Shown one piece after another: positions 13,701-25,830 of a stretch of DNA of 64,000 bases. How positions within the stretch are numbered: the first letter of the stretch is position 1; each line of letters begins with the position of its first letter. Position numbers and translations under genes: made by a program. Location of the stretch: contig SMMW01000073.1 of assembly GCA_004794655.1 (NCBI GenBank), forward strand, positions 310,001 through 374,000, in the 5' to 3' direction. The notes under the pieces are model-generated. The model saw only the letters and a program-made list of their open reading frames with translations. It searched no databases and was not told the DNA's origin. The DNA comes from Marisa cornuarietis (Eukaryota; Mollusca; Gastropoda; Architaenioglossa; Ampullariidae).

Positions 13701-13837
13701 GAAAGATGTATATTCACACACAATATCCAGACCTGAAAACTGGAGTAAAATTTCTGTGATTTTGCTGAAAATGTGATTTTCATCTACTTTTTAATCGTGT
13801 GAATAATCATTAGAACTATAACATGCCTGGAAGTTTT
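10706..13837. other. Intergenic, no gene recognised
   Basis: About 3.1 kb with only short ORFs (for example 12869-13108 on the minus strand and 13507-13776 on the plus strand), none with a recognisable motif. 10880-10965 resembles 640-720 (TTTTCCCACG-TACCTGTCT), so both are copies of an old dispersed repeat. A GTGC-rich patch lies at 12241-12300. Confidence 0.45.
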
Positions 13838-13890
13838 TATAATAATAATAATAATAATTATTATTATTATTATTATTATTATTTAAATAA
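13838..13890. repeat. AAT/ATT microsatellite with inverted halves
   Basis: An AAT run passes directly into an ATT run, so the two halves are reverse complements and could form a hairpin. Confidence 0.85.
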
Positions 13891-14089
13891 ATAAAAATAT
13901 ATATCACATTTTTAATCATGAGAAATCGGATGTTTGTGAGTACCAGACGCTCATGAAACAGAATTTAATTTTGATGCTTCTATATTTGTACTCCACCTTT
14001 AACAATTTACTGAATTTAATTTTTTTTAATTTGTAACCATCTTCAGTTAATTGTGGGAGCTCCGAGCAACAAAGAAAAATTTCTATCTC

Positions 14090-14135
14090 TGTTGTGACCA
14101 GACAGACAATAAAGATATATTGTATTGTATCTATT
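14090..14135 (+). repeat. 3' tail of a LINE
   Basis: GACAATAAAGATATATTGTA followed by TTGTAT is the kind of short tail that ends CR1/L2-like LINEs. Similar tails are near 25350, 44930, 58000 and 61210. Confidence 0.5.
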
Positions 14136-14307
14136 TGATAATATTTTTCTTCATGCTGTCGCAGTAAATGATCCTAAGGTGGATGGCTCCTAATCCGCGT
14201 GCAATATGTAGCATAGCAGCTGTTACCATTTTTACTCTGACAATAAAACGAGAGTGCACATCGTCCCTGCTTCTGCTCCCATTGATCTTTTAGTCAAGAG
14301 GCAAAGT

Positions 14308-14383
14308 ATATATATTTTTTCTCCATCCCACACACAGCGATTCTATGCCCTAGGGTTGTGCTGGTCTGTCTTCAACTGAAGAT
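14308..14383 (+). promoter_or_regulatory. Probable promoter and 5' UTR exon of EF-hand gene A
   Basis: A TATA-like run (GTATATATATTTTTT) is followed about 25-30 bases later by a short stretch ending in a strong donor, GAT|GTAAGTT (exon end 14383). This matches the layout of the clearer first exons of C, E and F. It would splice to the acceptor before 15762. No sequence copy confirms it, so it is a proposal. Confidence 0.4.
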
Positions 14384-14505
14384 GTAAGTTCTTTTTAAAA
14401 AAATCTGCATTTAACAACTGAATGTTAGTCTTTCCTGAAATGAACTGATCATTTGCCAGAAGGTAGTACACTTTTTACTAAAGCCCAAGTGTTAAACTAT
14501 ATAAA

Positions 14506-14530
14506 TGTGTGTGTGTGTGTGTGTGTGTGA

Positions 14531-14588
<58 letters not shown>
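14506..14588. repeat. GT microsatellite
   Basis: GT run of about 80 bases with one GAGTGA interruption, in the proposed first intron of gene A. Confidence 0.9.
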
Positions 14589-14591
<3 letters not shown>

Positions 14592-15792
14592 CGACGTTTC
14601 TATCGCCAGATGAAAATAAAATTAAGTAATGTAAATAGGTCGAAGTTTTATCCCATTATGCTTCTGTCGTAATTTTTTTTACCACATGGTAAATAGGCGT
14701 GAGAGCGGGAAAGGAGGAAAGAGAAAGAAGGAAGACAAGAAAATGAGAAGAGAATGGTCAGACAGGAGAAGTAAAAATTAATGAGGAGCGGCTGTGTGGA
14801 CTGTGTGAAATGTTCCTACTGTGTGCTATAATTAAATCAATCTTTCACCTGGGGCGTCTATGTAGTTTTTCACTAACTCTTAATTACTGTGTGAATCTTT
14901 GTATTTCGCCTGACTTTTACCTAACTGTCCTGTGAAGCAGCTGTGTAGATGCCTTTGGATACCTGACTACTGTGAGCTGTTGGTAATTCTCTACACAACG
15001 AGTTCAAGGCCGCTTTGAGGACCTCGACGTATTTTTTATGAAAGTCAGTATTTTTCTCTTAAATCTGTATATTATTAAACTAATGCACTTTCCCTACCTA
15101 AGGTGTTAACGTGATGATATTGTTGCTTTGTGCTATTTACGCGGCCGTAACCCATAAACTATGAGTAGTACATGTGTGCATGTGTGCTAATATTTTTCTT
15201 GGGACCAAAAATCCGCCAAAGTGGAAGACGTGCGACAAAACGGGAAATGGCAAATGTTTCTGTAAACTGACCGCCCAATATCCGATCTTTTCTTGATTTT
15301 CGGATTTGTCTAGCCAGTTGGCGATTGGCCAGAGTTCGAATAAAAAGTCATGAACAGCTTTTAATGGGTCTGTATGATTTCATACTTTATACTGATTATA
15401 CATTTTAAATTATCAAACTAAATTTTGATACTTAGTCCTATAAATAATAGTAAATTATCAATCTCTATCATCACTTGTTACAACAAGACGAATTTACGAC
15501 CTACTGACCTTAACTACATTTTTGTGTCGCAGTACACACGTTCGTGACATTGTGGATATATATATATATATATTCATCCTCACATTTGGAAATGTCTATA
15601 TGCACAAGAGAAAAAAACTAAATAAAGTAATTGTCTCTTATACGATCTAATCGATTAAGGCAATGTTTTGTCAATATTTAATTCAAAACAAATTTAAAAT
15701 GCACGCAAATAACAACATTGTCCGATAATACATTTTTGTATAATATTTTCTTACATTACAGATTGCTTTTAGATTGGCAGACCTAATCCATC

Positions 15793-16276
15793 ATGAAGAT
15801 TTACATCCTTTGTTTGTTACTTGCTGGTGTCCTTGGGTAAGCGTCGCGTTCTTATAAAGACTAATTAATGTTTCTTTACACTCTTTATTCAGTGCTAGAG
15901 GGGAGGTTGTTCACAAGTTTGAATAATTTCTAATGTGAAATATCTTTATAAAAGATTAAATTTTATGAGCTGCAACATTTTTAATGGCAGTTTATCGTTG
16001 TTACCGTCTGGAACTGTTTTGGTACCAGCACTAGCACTATGCATGGCACAACGAGTCAACATCCTTTATGATTTTATGTATAAAAATAAGATGTCGACTT
16101 CATAAATAAATACAAAATTTTAAATACTTTCAGGCACAACAGCGACATTATTAAAAAAAACTTTAAAGCTCTTGATCTGGAACGTGACGGCGTTATACGG
16201 TGGAAAGAACTGCTTAGTGATTTTAACCGAAAAGACAAAAACGGTAATCTGTCAAATGTTCTTTTTGTGTTATCTC

Positions 16277-16329
<53 letters not shown>

Positions 16330-16868
16330 ATCATCAATCATCATCATCATCATCATAGTCATTTTCACTTTGTTGTTCCCACCAAAAGCCAACTAAAAGT
16401 TACCTTACGGCTGCATCAACGACTACGCGGTGTTCATCGGCAATTACAAGTGTCCCACAACAGAGATTAGTCGATATGTCGATAAGTCGATTTAATATGG
16501 TGCGTACGTAAAGTGCAATAACTTCAGAAAGTAATTATACAGACAGACTTTCGTTCGACGTACTATGCTACAGGTAAATAGGTGATTAAACACTATCTAT
16601 TTTTATTCTAAAGCAATGTCAAGAAGTAAGCAATTTTTTATATGATGCTAGCAATGTCTATTGTTGGCAAAACTAAACATTACTATATATGAGCATGTTT
16701 TTCACAGTAACTATACCCGTTCATACCTTCATCCATTGCTTTACCTTCTACTCTTGTAGCTCATCTTTAAGTTGTTCATTGTGCCTATACATATCTCACC
16801 TCCCCCGCTTCTATCTTTTATTCATAGTGCAATCTATCTTGGTGGTGATGCTGAGCGTTATACGTTCA

Positions 16869-16944
<76 letters not shown>

Positions 16945-18343
16945 ATTATTATTTAATCACAACTTGTGCTGATAAATCCACTCATACATGAACAAGCAAG
17001 TCCAAGCTAACTAAAACCAAACTTTTCTTTGGTTTTATCATCTATTAAATAAATACTTTTTACGTTAAGTTAGCAGAAAAGTTGTTTCGATACAAGATCA
17101 CAGAATGAGTGTGTTTCTGGGGGAAGGGTGTATCGCCAGTCTGCTATAAAGCAAATGACTCAAATGACAAAAGCTTACTTGTACACATTTCTTTTGCAGT
17201 CGATGGATATGTCTCTCTTAAAGAGTACACTGCAAGTCCACCCCCAGGGGCCATCCCCATTGTTGTCCGGGGCTCCTTTAACTTTTACGACAAGTTGGAC
17301 GGCAGGGAGGACGGCGTGCTTCACCATTCAGTTGTTAATTATACTTACGAGATCCTTGACCCTTACAGTGAGTGTAGTCATGTTTAAACCACGTGTTTTC
17401 AATTGAAGATTTAGTTTAAAAAAGAACAATTTCTTAAACTTCTTTAAATGTAATTCATCTATTTTTATTATTTATTCCAGCTTACTGTGAACACCATATT
17501 GTTCAATCGTTTAATTCGTATTTCTGCATTTCCAGATAAAGGAGAAGTCACATTTGCAGATTTTGAAACAAATATAGAACAAGTAAGATCACACCTATAT
17601 TGACAGACCGATGGAAAGACGGATAGTTAAAAATTCTATAGCAAATTTGTGTGTTATGAAAAAGTTGAAATTAAAGTCATAACATTGTGCGTTTACTGCA
17701 TATATTTTCAAAATATGAAGGAAAATTTAAACAACGATTATAACAGTAATCGGTTTACACTACAAACCCCGTGCAAATAATAGTTGTAACTCATTTTATT
17801 TGAATGATGCTGTGCCAGGATTCTTTAAAATTTGTAGCTCCTTTTATAGGCGCTAAACAAAATAATCATCACACAAAATAATTCGCTGTAATAAAAGTAA
17901 AGAGAACGCCATCCTGCAATCAGGCGTAGAACCTTACAATGGGACTTGACATGTTGGATTTCCTTATTGAGAACAGCACAAAATTCAAGTATTTTACCAT
18001 TTTTACGTTTATTATTCTTAAGAAAAAATGTTTAAAAGACTAAGCTGTTAAGTTATATATTTATGTCAAGAAGGTTTTTCAACGTTTCTTGCTTTCTTGA
18101 TACCAGTCAGTAAAAAGGATCAGGAAGCACAAGTATATTTTCAGTCATGCACAAAGAAAAAGACGTTAAACCCCACTTAAAGTGGTAAGCGATTGTACAA
18201 ATAATAATGAGAAACATGTTTGATAAAATGTGATTATTTTTTCGTTTTCACAGATTTTAGATGGTGTCGCCAAAGAAGTGCAGGCCTTAGTTAATCGGGG
18301 TCAAAGCCTAGTGGAAACTCAACATGCAAAAGACTGCAATTGA
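15793..18343 (+). CDS. EF-hand gene A: small secreted four-EF-hand protein
   Basis: Coding exons: 15793-15836, 16134-16243, 17200-17367, 17536-17582, 18254-18343; 459 nt, 152 residues. The ATG exon opens after an acceptor at 15761, so an upstream UTR exon is expected. Residues 1-15 (MKIYILCLLLAGVLG) are a signal peptide. EF loops are at residues 29-40 (DLERDGVIRWKE), 49-60 (DKNVDGYVSLKE, split by an intron), 85-96 (DGREDGVLHHSV, no acidic residue at position 12) and 105-116 (DPYNKGEVTFAD). Loops 1 and 2 look able to bind calcium, loop 4 probably, loop 3 doubtful. The last exon adds a mostly helical tail with one Cys near the end. A polyadenylation signal lies at 18474-18479. Likely role: exported calcium binder; which fluid or tissue is unknown. 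Intron phases are 2, 1, 1, 0 as in the paralogues. Confidence 0.85.
16278..16353 (+). repeat. ATC microsatellite in intron 3 of gene A
   Basis: ATC run starting about 35 bases after the splice donor that follows the EF-hand-1 exon. The same repeat type occupies the same intron in B, E and F. Confidence 0.9.
16871..16955. repeat. ATT microsatellite
   Basis: Perfect ATT run of more than 70 bases in intron 3 of gene A (between the EF-hand-1 exon and 17200). The long Tyr-rich ORF across it is repeat-derived. Confidence 0.9.
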
Positions 18344-18473
18344 AGGGAATGTTTCAAATCATCATTGAGGTTTTTTTTGCTGAGCATTTTATATGAGATC
18401 CAAAAAAAATGTAATATTGAAATAACTGTGGCCATGGAACATAGAATGCGTACGAGAAAGCTTGTCGACATGA

Positions 18474-18479
18474 AATAAA
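18474..18479 (+). terminator. Polyadenylation signal of gene A
   Basis: AATAAA 131 bases after the stop codon, the only such signal close downstream. Confidence 0.6.
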
Positions 18480-19007
18480 AGTATGTGAAATCAGAACAAA
18501 ATTTGTCTAAGGAGACAAACAGTAATCGCGTTCATTTTTTGGCACACTCAGGGGAAAGCAGATTGAAACGATAGTTTCTTAGTATATTTTTCCTCATAAT
18601 CTTTCTCTTTTGCTTACCTTCTAGTAGGAAGGTTACACACTTTACTTCAGCATCTTTCACAGCACGCCCCACCTGTGACTCTCTCTACCAACACACACAC
18701 ACACTAACATACACTTAACACCTATCTACCCAAACGCAAACACACACACACACTAACACACTTCTACACTTAACGGACACACTCGCACACACACACACAC
18801 TCTCTCATGCACACACATATATATCCGCATTAGTCTCTCCTGTTCCTTTCTCTACAACACACACACACACACACACAAACAAACAAACAAATAAACTAAA
18901 TATACACTAACTCATGTAATAAAAAGCACATACACACACTAACACACTTCTTTACTTCAACGGACACACACACACACTCACACACTCTCTTTCTCTTTCT
19001 AACGTGC

Positions 19008-19042
<35 letters not shown>

Positions 19043-19438
19043 CACACACCTACATACACACACATATAGAGAGAGAGAAAGAGAGAAAAATTGTCGATAA
19101 ATAGACCAGAAAAAATCTTAAGACCGAATTGCTATTAAATTTCTCACAAGTGTTGTGTATACTGATTTAAAGAACAGTGTCCATTTGTTAATAGAAAACG
19201 GCGTTGCTGACTTATTGTCTAAATTAAGACTGATATTGAAATGTTATTAGAAATCCTACAGTAAGAGATAGTCAAACTACTTGCTTTCCTTTTTGATGAT
19301 TACTTCCCTTAGACCTTTTGGAACTATTGTCGGGTGTATATTCCAACTATTAGCCTAATATGATTTAAAGTCTTCTTTCTCCTTCAATCTGAGTCTTCTC
19401 CCTTACAAACTACTTGATAATGCCCCACGCAGAAACCC

Positions 19439-19489
<51 letters not shown>

Positions 19490-20735
19490 TCACATATGCT
19501 ATGTTAATCAAAAGGTAATAACTTGTACATTCTATTAACCATCATTAACAAACGAAAGTTACAAAGTGCTGATTGAATGTTGGTAAAAATAAAAAGTACA
19601 GCTGATGTGTAAGTATTCGGTGGCAAATGAGCAGATGGAAAGTTAAAAAAATAGGAAATGACATACATGGACAAAAAAGACGGATGAACAAAACGTTTAT
19701 AACAGGTCTGGAAGGGTGACATAATACCGTCACCATTTTTTCCATGAGAGGTGATCTAGTGTTTTAGCCCTGGTGGTTAAAGTGTCTAGGTATTTACTAT
19801 AACTTATTTATAGGTCTCTATGAATATCTATCTAACACCAATTACCTTATCCAAAATGCTGAGTAGGTAAACACATGTATGTGTGTGTTGAATGTTGTGT
19901 ACAACAAAATAAAAACATAAACAAGCCTTGAAGTGGGTAAAACTTAGTAGTGTTTTAGAATCTCTGATGATTTATGATTGTTTTGTGAGCTTTGGCCTTT
20001 TTTCTAATATTTCCCATATCTCTATATTAGCTTTGGGAGCACATGAGCATAAACAAAAGTGCTAGGCGATGTTCGTCAGCTGTCAACTGATATCTTTTGC
20101 TTTTGCCATAACTTTTAATACTATTGACAGGAACGCAAGCAAGCAATTGAATTAGAAGGGCTAGAAAGTGTAAAAAATACATTGCTCAGGCGAATACTTT
20201 AGACACTAGAAGACTACTTTGTTATTTTTGTAAAAAAAACAATTCACTTGCTACGCTATCTTCCAATAAATATGACTGGCTAAGAATGTTTTTCAAATAG
20301 CTTGCAAAAAAATTAAGACACTTAAAGTAATAGATGAATATCCACAAATTATTTAAGTGAATCTCTTTCTCGCTCTCTTTCTATCCTTTCGATTTAACGC
20401 ACAGATGCTTGACATTTCCGTTATCTTTCAAATTTAACTAAGTATTGCAATTTTCTATTTATCGATGACACACATCGCACCAATTGGTAAAAAACTTATA
20501 AATAAATAAATAAATAATGCTTGTTCTTTGTCTCTATTTCATTTGCTATGCCTTTCTGTCCTTTCTGTTTTGTTTGTTTTTACTTTGTATTATATTTCTG
20601 TGAGTTCGGGTTGGTGTAATATCTTCTCAATTGGATTGTCATCAACGGATTTATAGTGATTTCGTTTTTCTTGTATTCTTCATCCCCTTTATTAAAGGTG
20701 AATAGTCTTCTGGTTTTCCGCTAAATATATACTTT
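18480..20735. other. Intergenic, CA-rich, no gene seen
   Basis: 18690-19080 is a patchwork of CA runs with CT and GA insertions, and 19441-19490 is a CA run. The rest is AT-rich with only short unrecognised ORFs. Confidence 0.5.
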
Positions 20736-21100
20736 CTAAGTTAGACACAAATGTAGGGAGAGAAAAAAAACTGTGACACTTGTGTCACTAAGCCACACCC
20801 TCAAGTTTGTGTCAGTACGACCGAGTGGGGGTGGGGTGCATGCAAGTGTGGGTGTGCGTAAGTCATCGTGTCCACGTACTAGTTTGTCTTTCGATTGTGT
20901 AAGCGTAACAGAATGTGTGCTAATTACTTTTAGTGTATGTATGTGTGCCCGGTTAAAAAGGTCAGAGCTGGGTGCACACATGATTATGTGTTAGTGTGTT
21001 TAAATCAGTAAGTGAGAATGTGTGTGAGAGTTTTGTCACGGTGTCTCGCAGTGTGAGTGGAGATCACTCTTGTCAGCTTAGAAAACATCGATTGCTGCTG

Positions 21101-21589
21101 TCAGCTGATGGCACTGATCTTACGGAGCTCATAATAGGCAGACCGACAGACAGCTGTAACATGTTTATCAAGGGTCATGTCTGCAGTGACAATAAATCCC
21201 AGATTCCTAACGGATGACGTGAAGGTGATGTTGGTTTCGCCCACCTTGATGTGATTGGGCAGACTGACGAGTGAAGGTTGATGTCTTCTTCTATGGCACA
21301 AGAGGGCTTCCGTTTTATCATCATTTAGTTTAAGCTTGTTTTTAACCATCCAGCCCTTGACATCACTGATACAAGCTTCTAGAGAGCTAAGAGCAGAGTG
21401 AGACTCAGCCGGCGGAGTAGAACAGTAAAGCTGCGTGTCGTCAGCACAGGACTGATGAGAAACCTGGTGAGACTGGATGCACGATGAAAGTGGTTTAGTG
21501 TAGAGGATGAACAGAACTGGGCCAACTATTGACCCTTGAGGAACACCACAGAGATGTCTGACCGTCAACGAACACAGTCTGGGTCTTAT
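21101..21589 (-). pseudogene. CR1/L2-like LINE, RT catalytic part (left of solo LTR)
   Basis: On the minus strand this encodes GVPQGSIVGPVLFILYT, the catalytic core as CADDTQLY, LKLNDDKTEALL and NLGFIVTADMTLDKH, the usual order of LINE RT motifs. A one-base shift near 21555 separates it from TQTVFVDGQTS upstream, and the frame stops at 21101; further degenerate LINE sequence may continue toward 20770. Its N-terminal continuation lies across the LTR at 23162-23415. Confidence 0.88.
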
Positions 21590-21594
21590 CAGTG
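21590..21594 (+). repeat. Left target-site duplication of solo LTR
   Basis: CAGTG here is repeated exactly at 23157-23161, on the other side of the LTR. Removing the LTR and one copy restores continuous LINE coding sequence. Confidence 0.85.
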
Positions 21595-23156
21595 TGTCCC
21601 GTGTCAGACATTTTTTATTCTACACCAGCGATCTTTAGATCCAGGACTTTTTCATACCGATTTCGCGGGAAAGAAAGCCTGGGTCGTGACCTGTTACGTC
21701 ACACGTTGTCTGCTGGAATGCTGAGCTCGCTTATTGTATCTAGCAATGGGGGCTCGGTGCTCGTTGTCTCGCCCACCCCTCTCGCAGATTTGGCGCGAAA
21801 GGCCTCTCACGGCAGCCAAGAAGGATCACAGAAGCTAGGAGTGGAACGGGAGGCTGGTACTGTTGAGCGAACAGTAGCCAGGAGCGACCACTGGAAGCTA
21901 GTGAAAGTCTGTGGGGCTGATGTATGTAACCGAATGCAGTGGCCGGGAGGTAACCGCCAGTGCCTGAGAAAGACGTTTGTGTGTTTCCGGTGCTGATTCG
22001 TGTGTGAGTGACCCCCGGGCATTTTCACAAGCCGTGTGGGTGAGTGATGAGACATTTTTGCCGGCTTTACATTTTTTCTTTCTTGTAGATTAGCAATCCA
22101 GAGGCCGTGCGTGTATGTGTGCGCGAGTATGTGTTTGCTGTGTGCGAGAGTCGAGACATTTCTGCTCGTTTGTAAATTAGATCCGTTGGAGTCAGTGAAT
22201 GTCTGTGAGTCAAGAATGTGATTGATGAGTTAGGCGCTTGAGACGCCCACCCTTTTATTGTTAAGAGTGTTGATGGGAAGAGACATTTCAGTGGGATCAT
22301 GTTTATTCTTAACTATAGGTGGTGGGTGGAAGGGGAAGTAATTTCATGTTGAAGCCACCTAGTGACAGATATCCCTTTGTTTTCTCCACAGGCTAAGGCT
22401 TGAGTGATTTACTTATTTTCTTCGACTTTTCATTTTGACTTTCTTCCTCTGCTAATCGTCTTTCTCCTGTACACTGTCCTGTACTTGTCATCGTTATCGT
22501 CGTTGCTGTTCTTCGTCTTCACCTTCTTCGCTTCTTCTTCACCCCATACGCTCCTGTGTGCTGGGAGTCGAATTTATTCTACGTTTGTCAACTCTCTTCG
22601 CTTCATCTGTCCGTCGCCTTCGTCATCCTGTCCTTCATCGTGTGATATGTGGTCAAAGAGGGAACTTGGACTGAGGACCATCAGAGGGTCCCCGTGTGCG
22701 CCAGAAAGACAGTGGGGGGGGGGCAGTAAGCGCCAGAACGAGCGCGAGACCACTGAAGGCTAACGACATGAAGTAAACGAAGTGTAAAGAAAGTGCAAAC
22801 TTTTAGATCTAACGCTGGGTCTAAAGGATCAAAGGGCAAGAACTCTTAGCGCCCTAATGAGACAGTTAAGATCGTTGTCTTTTTGCCTTTGCCTCCCCTT
22901 ACTAACCTTAATATCATTTTTCTTTTTCTTTTTTTTTTTTGCTTGGGCGTAGGGTATCTCTGTCTCCTTGCGTGTGTGTATGTGTCTATGTATTTTCCAT
23001 TTGTGTGTGTTATTAATTTTTTTGTAACTTTCATTTCGCCAGTTGTTCGATAGGCACGTCGTGTTCCGCCTCTGGTAAAGTGATTGTGTGTTTGCACTGA
23101 CTATGTGAGCAGCTGCAGGTGTGCATCCAACTCCGCCAAAAGTTGGTAACGCGACA
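21595..23156 (+). mobile_element. Solo LTR of a Ty3/Gypsy-type element, nested in a LINE
   Basis: 1562 bp beginning TGTCCCGTGTCAGAC and ending ACGCGACA, with 5-bp direct repeats CAGTG on both sides. The start and end match the LTR at 55711-57381 (TGTCGCGTGTCTGCG and CCGCGACA). Shared internal blocks include CACAAGCCGT-TGGGTGAGTG, CTCCACAGGCT and GTTCGATAGGCACGTC. It has no internal coding region, so it is a solo LTR left by recombination between two LTRs. It is GC-richer than its surroundings. Confidence 0.88.
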
Positions 23157-23161
23157 CAGTG

Positions 23162-23415
23162 AGATAGGAATTGAACCATGAGAGGACAGGTCCAGAAATT
23201 CCTTAAAGGTTGTGGAGCACATTGACATCAAGCGTGAATTTCTTAAGAAGTGGCCTCACCAGCGCATTTTTCAACAAAGATGGGAAAGCACCTGACGATA
23301 AGCTGTCATTTACAATATGTGTGATGGAAGGAAGTAAAATATCAAGGCACTCAAGAAGAAGGCTTGTGGGTTTTGGATCTAACTCGCAAGTTGTTGGTTT
23401 AGCTTTTATAAATGA
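23162..23415 (-). pseudogene. CR1/L2-like LINE, RT N-terminal part (right of solo LTR)
   Basis: On the minus strand it encodes TTCELDPKPTSLLLECLDIL, GAFPSLLKNALVRPLLKK and, next to the LTR, LSWFNSYLT, which continues into the fragment left of the LTR. A stop and an internal deletion between NVLHNL and SGPVLSW show that this copy was already damaged. Confidence 0.85.
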
Positions 23416-23936
23416 TGTAGAACAGTATAACCCTATGTCAAGATGCGTGTTGTAACAAAATAAATGTCAACTATTTTTTATTCTCAAAGTAAAAGGAAAA
23501 CAGATGCTAAGCTATCCATCTAAGTAGGATTGAAAAACCTCCTCGTCAAAATCATGTGCTACGACAATATGGCGAGAAATATTAACAAATATAAGATTGA
23601 AGTTAAGAGCCGTCTCCTACTTTTAAAAAATTAGATTTCTCCTGCTGTAAAATGCGATGTAATACATTTATAAACATTTGTTTTGTATTACAAAATCTGC
23701 CAGGCATGCAATAGATGGCTATAATTTTTGTGAGTTTAACAACTAAACTAAAATAATATGTTCAGAAAATCGCCAACAGTTTTTATAACAGGCTTCAGTC
23801 TATAAGTCATATTTGCTGGAAATGGTGTATAAATATCGATCTTCCGTTAGGTCCTCTTCTATGCTGCTCAAGCAGCCATTTTGATTTCCACCGTGACACG
23901 ACTTAGAACTCTTCTCACTGTGTGTGTGTGAGTGTG

Positions 23937-23968
<32 letters not shown>

Positions 23969-25350
23969 TGTGTGTGTGCGCGCGCGCGCGATCTTTTTAG
24001 TCCTTCTCTTAGTCGCTAAATTTTATATATACAAATAATAAGGCCCCTCACATCCTCCACCATTTTCACCCCTCATCTTCTCGACATGCAGATACATAAT
24101 ACCAACAAAAGAATAAAAGCAAAGATCAACTTGTGTTAACAAGTATTAAAATCATACCTGTTTAGGGCTGATGAAAACTAAAATTTAAAAAAAGAAACTT
24201 TCGGTGATAAAAGCTGAAGAAGGCACCTTTTGCTTTCAAAAAAATTATTTATGGACAACAACGCATATATTGTAGCTTGAGACAAGTTGAACCGAGAACG
24301 ACCAATATAACTTTTAAGTATGTACATACAGGAAAAGACGTTTTAACCTTTAAATAAAATTCAAACCGGTCATGAACTGACGCTTTAGTTATAATCTTCT
24401 GTCCCACTTGATGCTTATTATTTACAAGCTTGTAGATTTAACCCACAGTTGGCTGTTCTCGTGTTGTTACTGGTGTTCAGTGAGAGTTGACCTGAAGTGT
24501 GCCGTTCACTGCATTGTAACAATACAATATGTAAAATGCACAGCAAACACCTTCTGTGATATTTTGGAGTAAGACGTATTGAGCTGAATTATACTCAGTT
24601 TCCTATTGGACTAGCAAGTTCAATCTTCTTTACCGCTATTGCAGGAACAAGACAATAAATGCTGTTTTCATCTTAAAATAACATGAGGACTAAGTAAGTA
24701 TTATTCATATGTGTGTGCGTGCGCGTGTGTGTTTGCTTTTATCACATTCTGCAAAAATGGAAAGTGGAGTCTGCAACGTTATGATAAAAGCACATATAAA
24801 TTTAAACAATTAATTATAAATGTTCGGAAAATGTTCTTTCAATGTCGTGGTAGATTTGTGTCTGAATTCTGCGATGTTCTTCTATTCTGCGAGGCTGTAG
24901 ACTATGCTTTGCTATGAGCATACCTAAGTTTCGTTTGAGTATGGTACGTGATACTGATTGTTTCCTTCTTAGATTTCTATATATCTTGTAGGATGGGTGA
25001 AGCTTGGCATTCTATACTGTCTGTGAGCAGCCTTGACAGGGCGAAAGGAGGCTTTCTCGATGAGAATTTGTTTCTTCTGAAGCCATTTAAGATTGATTTT
25101 AATGCCCTTTTCTTATCACACTTTTTACTGGGAATTTCATCATTAGGGTTTTATTTCCACGGCCTCTTTCATGACAACATATGAACAGGGCACTGATGTA
25201 ATCACGTGAGTCTTTATAGATATCTCTAGATATCTGTATCAAGTATTTAAAAATAGAAATGAAATGACTACATTGTCGGACACATAAACAATGTTAGTAT
25301 GCAAAATGTAAGACTATTGTAAATATTGCTGATGCTGTCTTATTTAATTT
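23416..25350. other. Intergenic, no gene seen
   Basis: AT-rich. A GTGC/GC-alternating microsatellite lies at 23920-23991 (alternating purine-pyrimidine, potentially Z-forming). Short ORFs have no recognisable domain. Confidence 0.45.
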
Positions 25351-25830
25351 ATAATTTCCCCCTTGGAACAAACAAAAGGGTTTATATAATAAAGAATTCG
25401 TTCATTCGTTAAACTGCTTTTCCACGAAAAGGCGGTGATTTGCTTTCCTGAAAACGATGTTAGTGATTTTCTTAAAGGAAATGTTGTCAAGCATTGTGCT
25501 GGGCTGCTTAGATTTTTGCATTTGCTCTACCGTCGCATTGCCAATCATCAAAATCTTGTCATTAGGATGATGTTACCTCCTTTCAAGGACCAATTATTTA
25601 GTTTTAGATAGATTGAGCGCCCGAAAGATTTCTAAAAATCAAAAGCCAAAAATCCAACGCCTTATCTTCTGCAAACTTGATCGGTGATTTGACACGATTG
25701 GAAAGATCTATCCAGTCCTCACTGGTGCAGACATAAAACAGTATTTGAGACAAAACACACTCTTGCGTGGCTTCTGTATTCATGATCACAGTGTTCGAGC
25801 TTTCCAAGCTGACCCTGTACAGCCTGTCAC
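25350..25830 (-). pseudogene. Degenerate LINE RT fragment
   Basis: On the minus strand 25604-25830 reads VLSQILFYVCTSEDW and then IKFAEDKALDF, resembling the RT blocks VLSPLLF-YTSD and FADD. Further on come LNLSKTK and MIGNATVEQM, matching the usual thumb segment. The end near 25350 has a tail like TTTCCCCCTTGGAACAAA. Frameshifts and stops show it is dead. Confidence 0.6.

Noticed and set aside
13507..13776. 89-residue plus-strand ORF
   Set aside because: No motif, no repeat copy in the window and no splice-linked partner.
16267..16991. Poly-Ser, poly-His and poly-Tyr ORFs
   Set aside because: Translations of ATC and ATT microsatellites in a gene A intron.
22829..23179. Minus-strand ORF of 116 residues
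   Set aside because: Inside the solo LTR, includes a poly-Lys run from a T tract; no domain.
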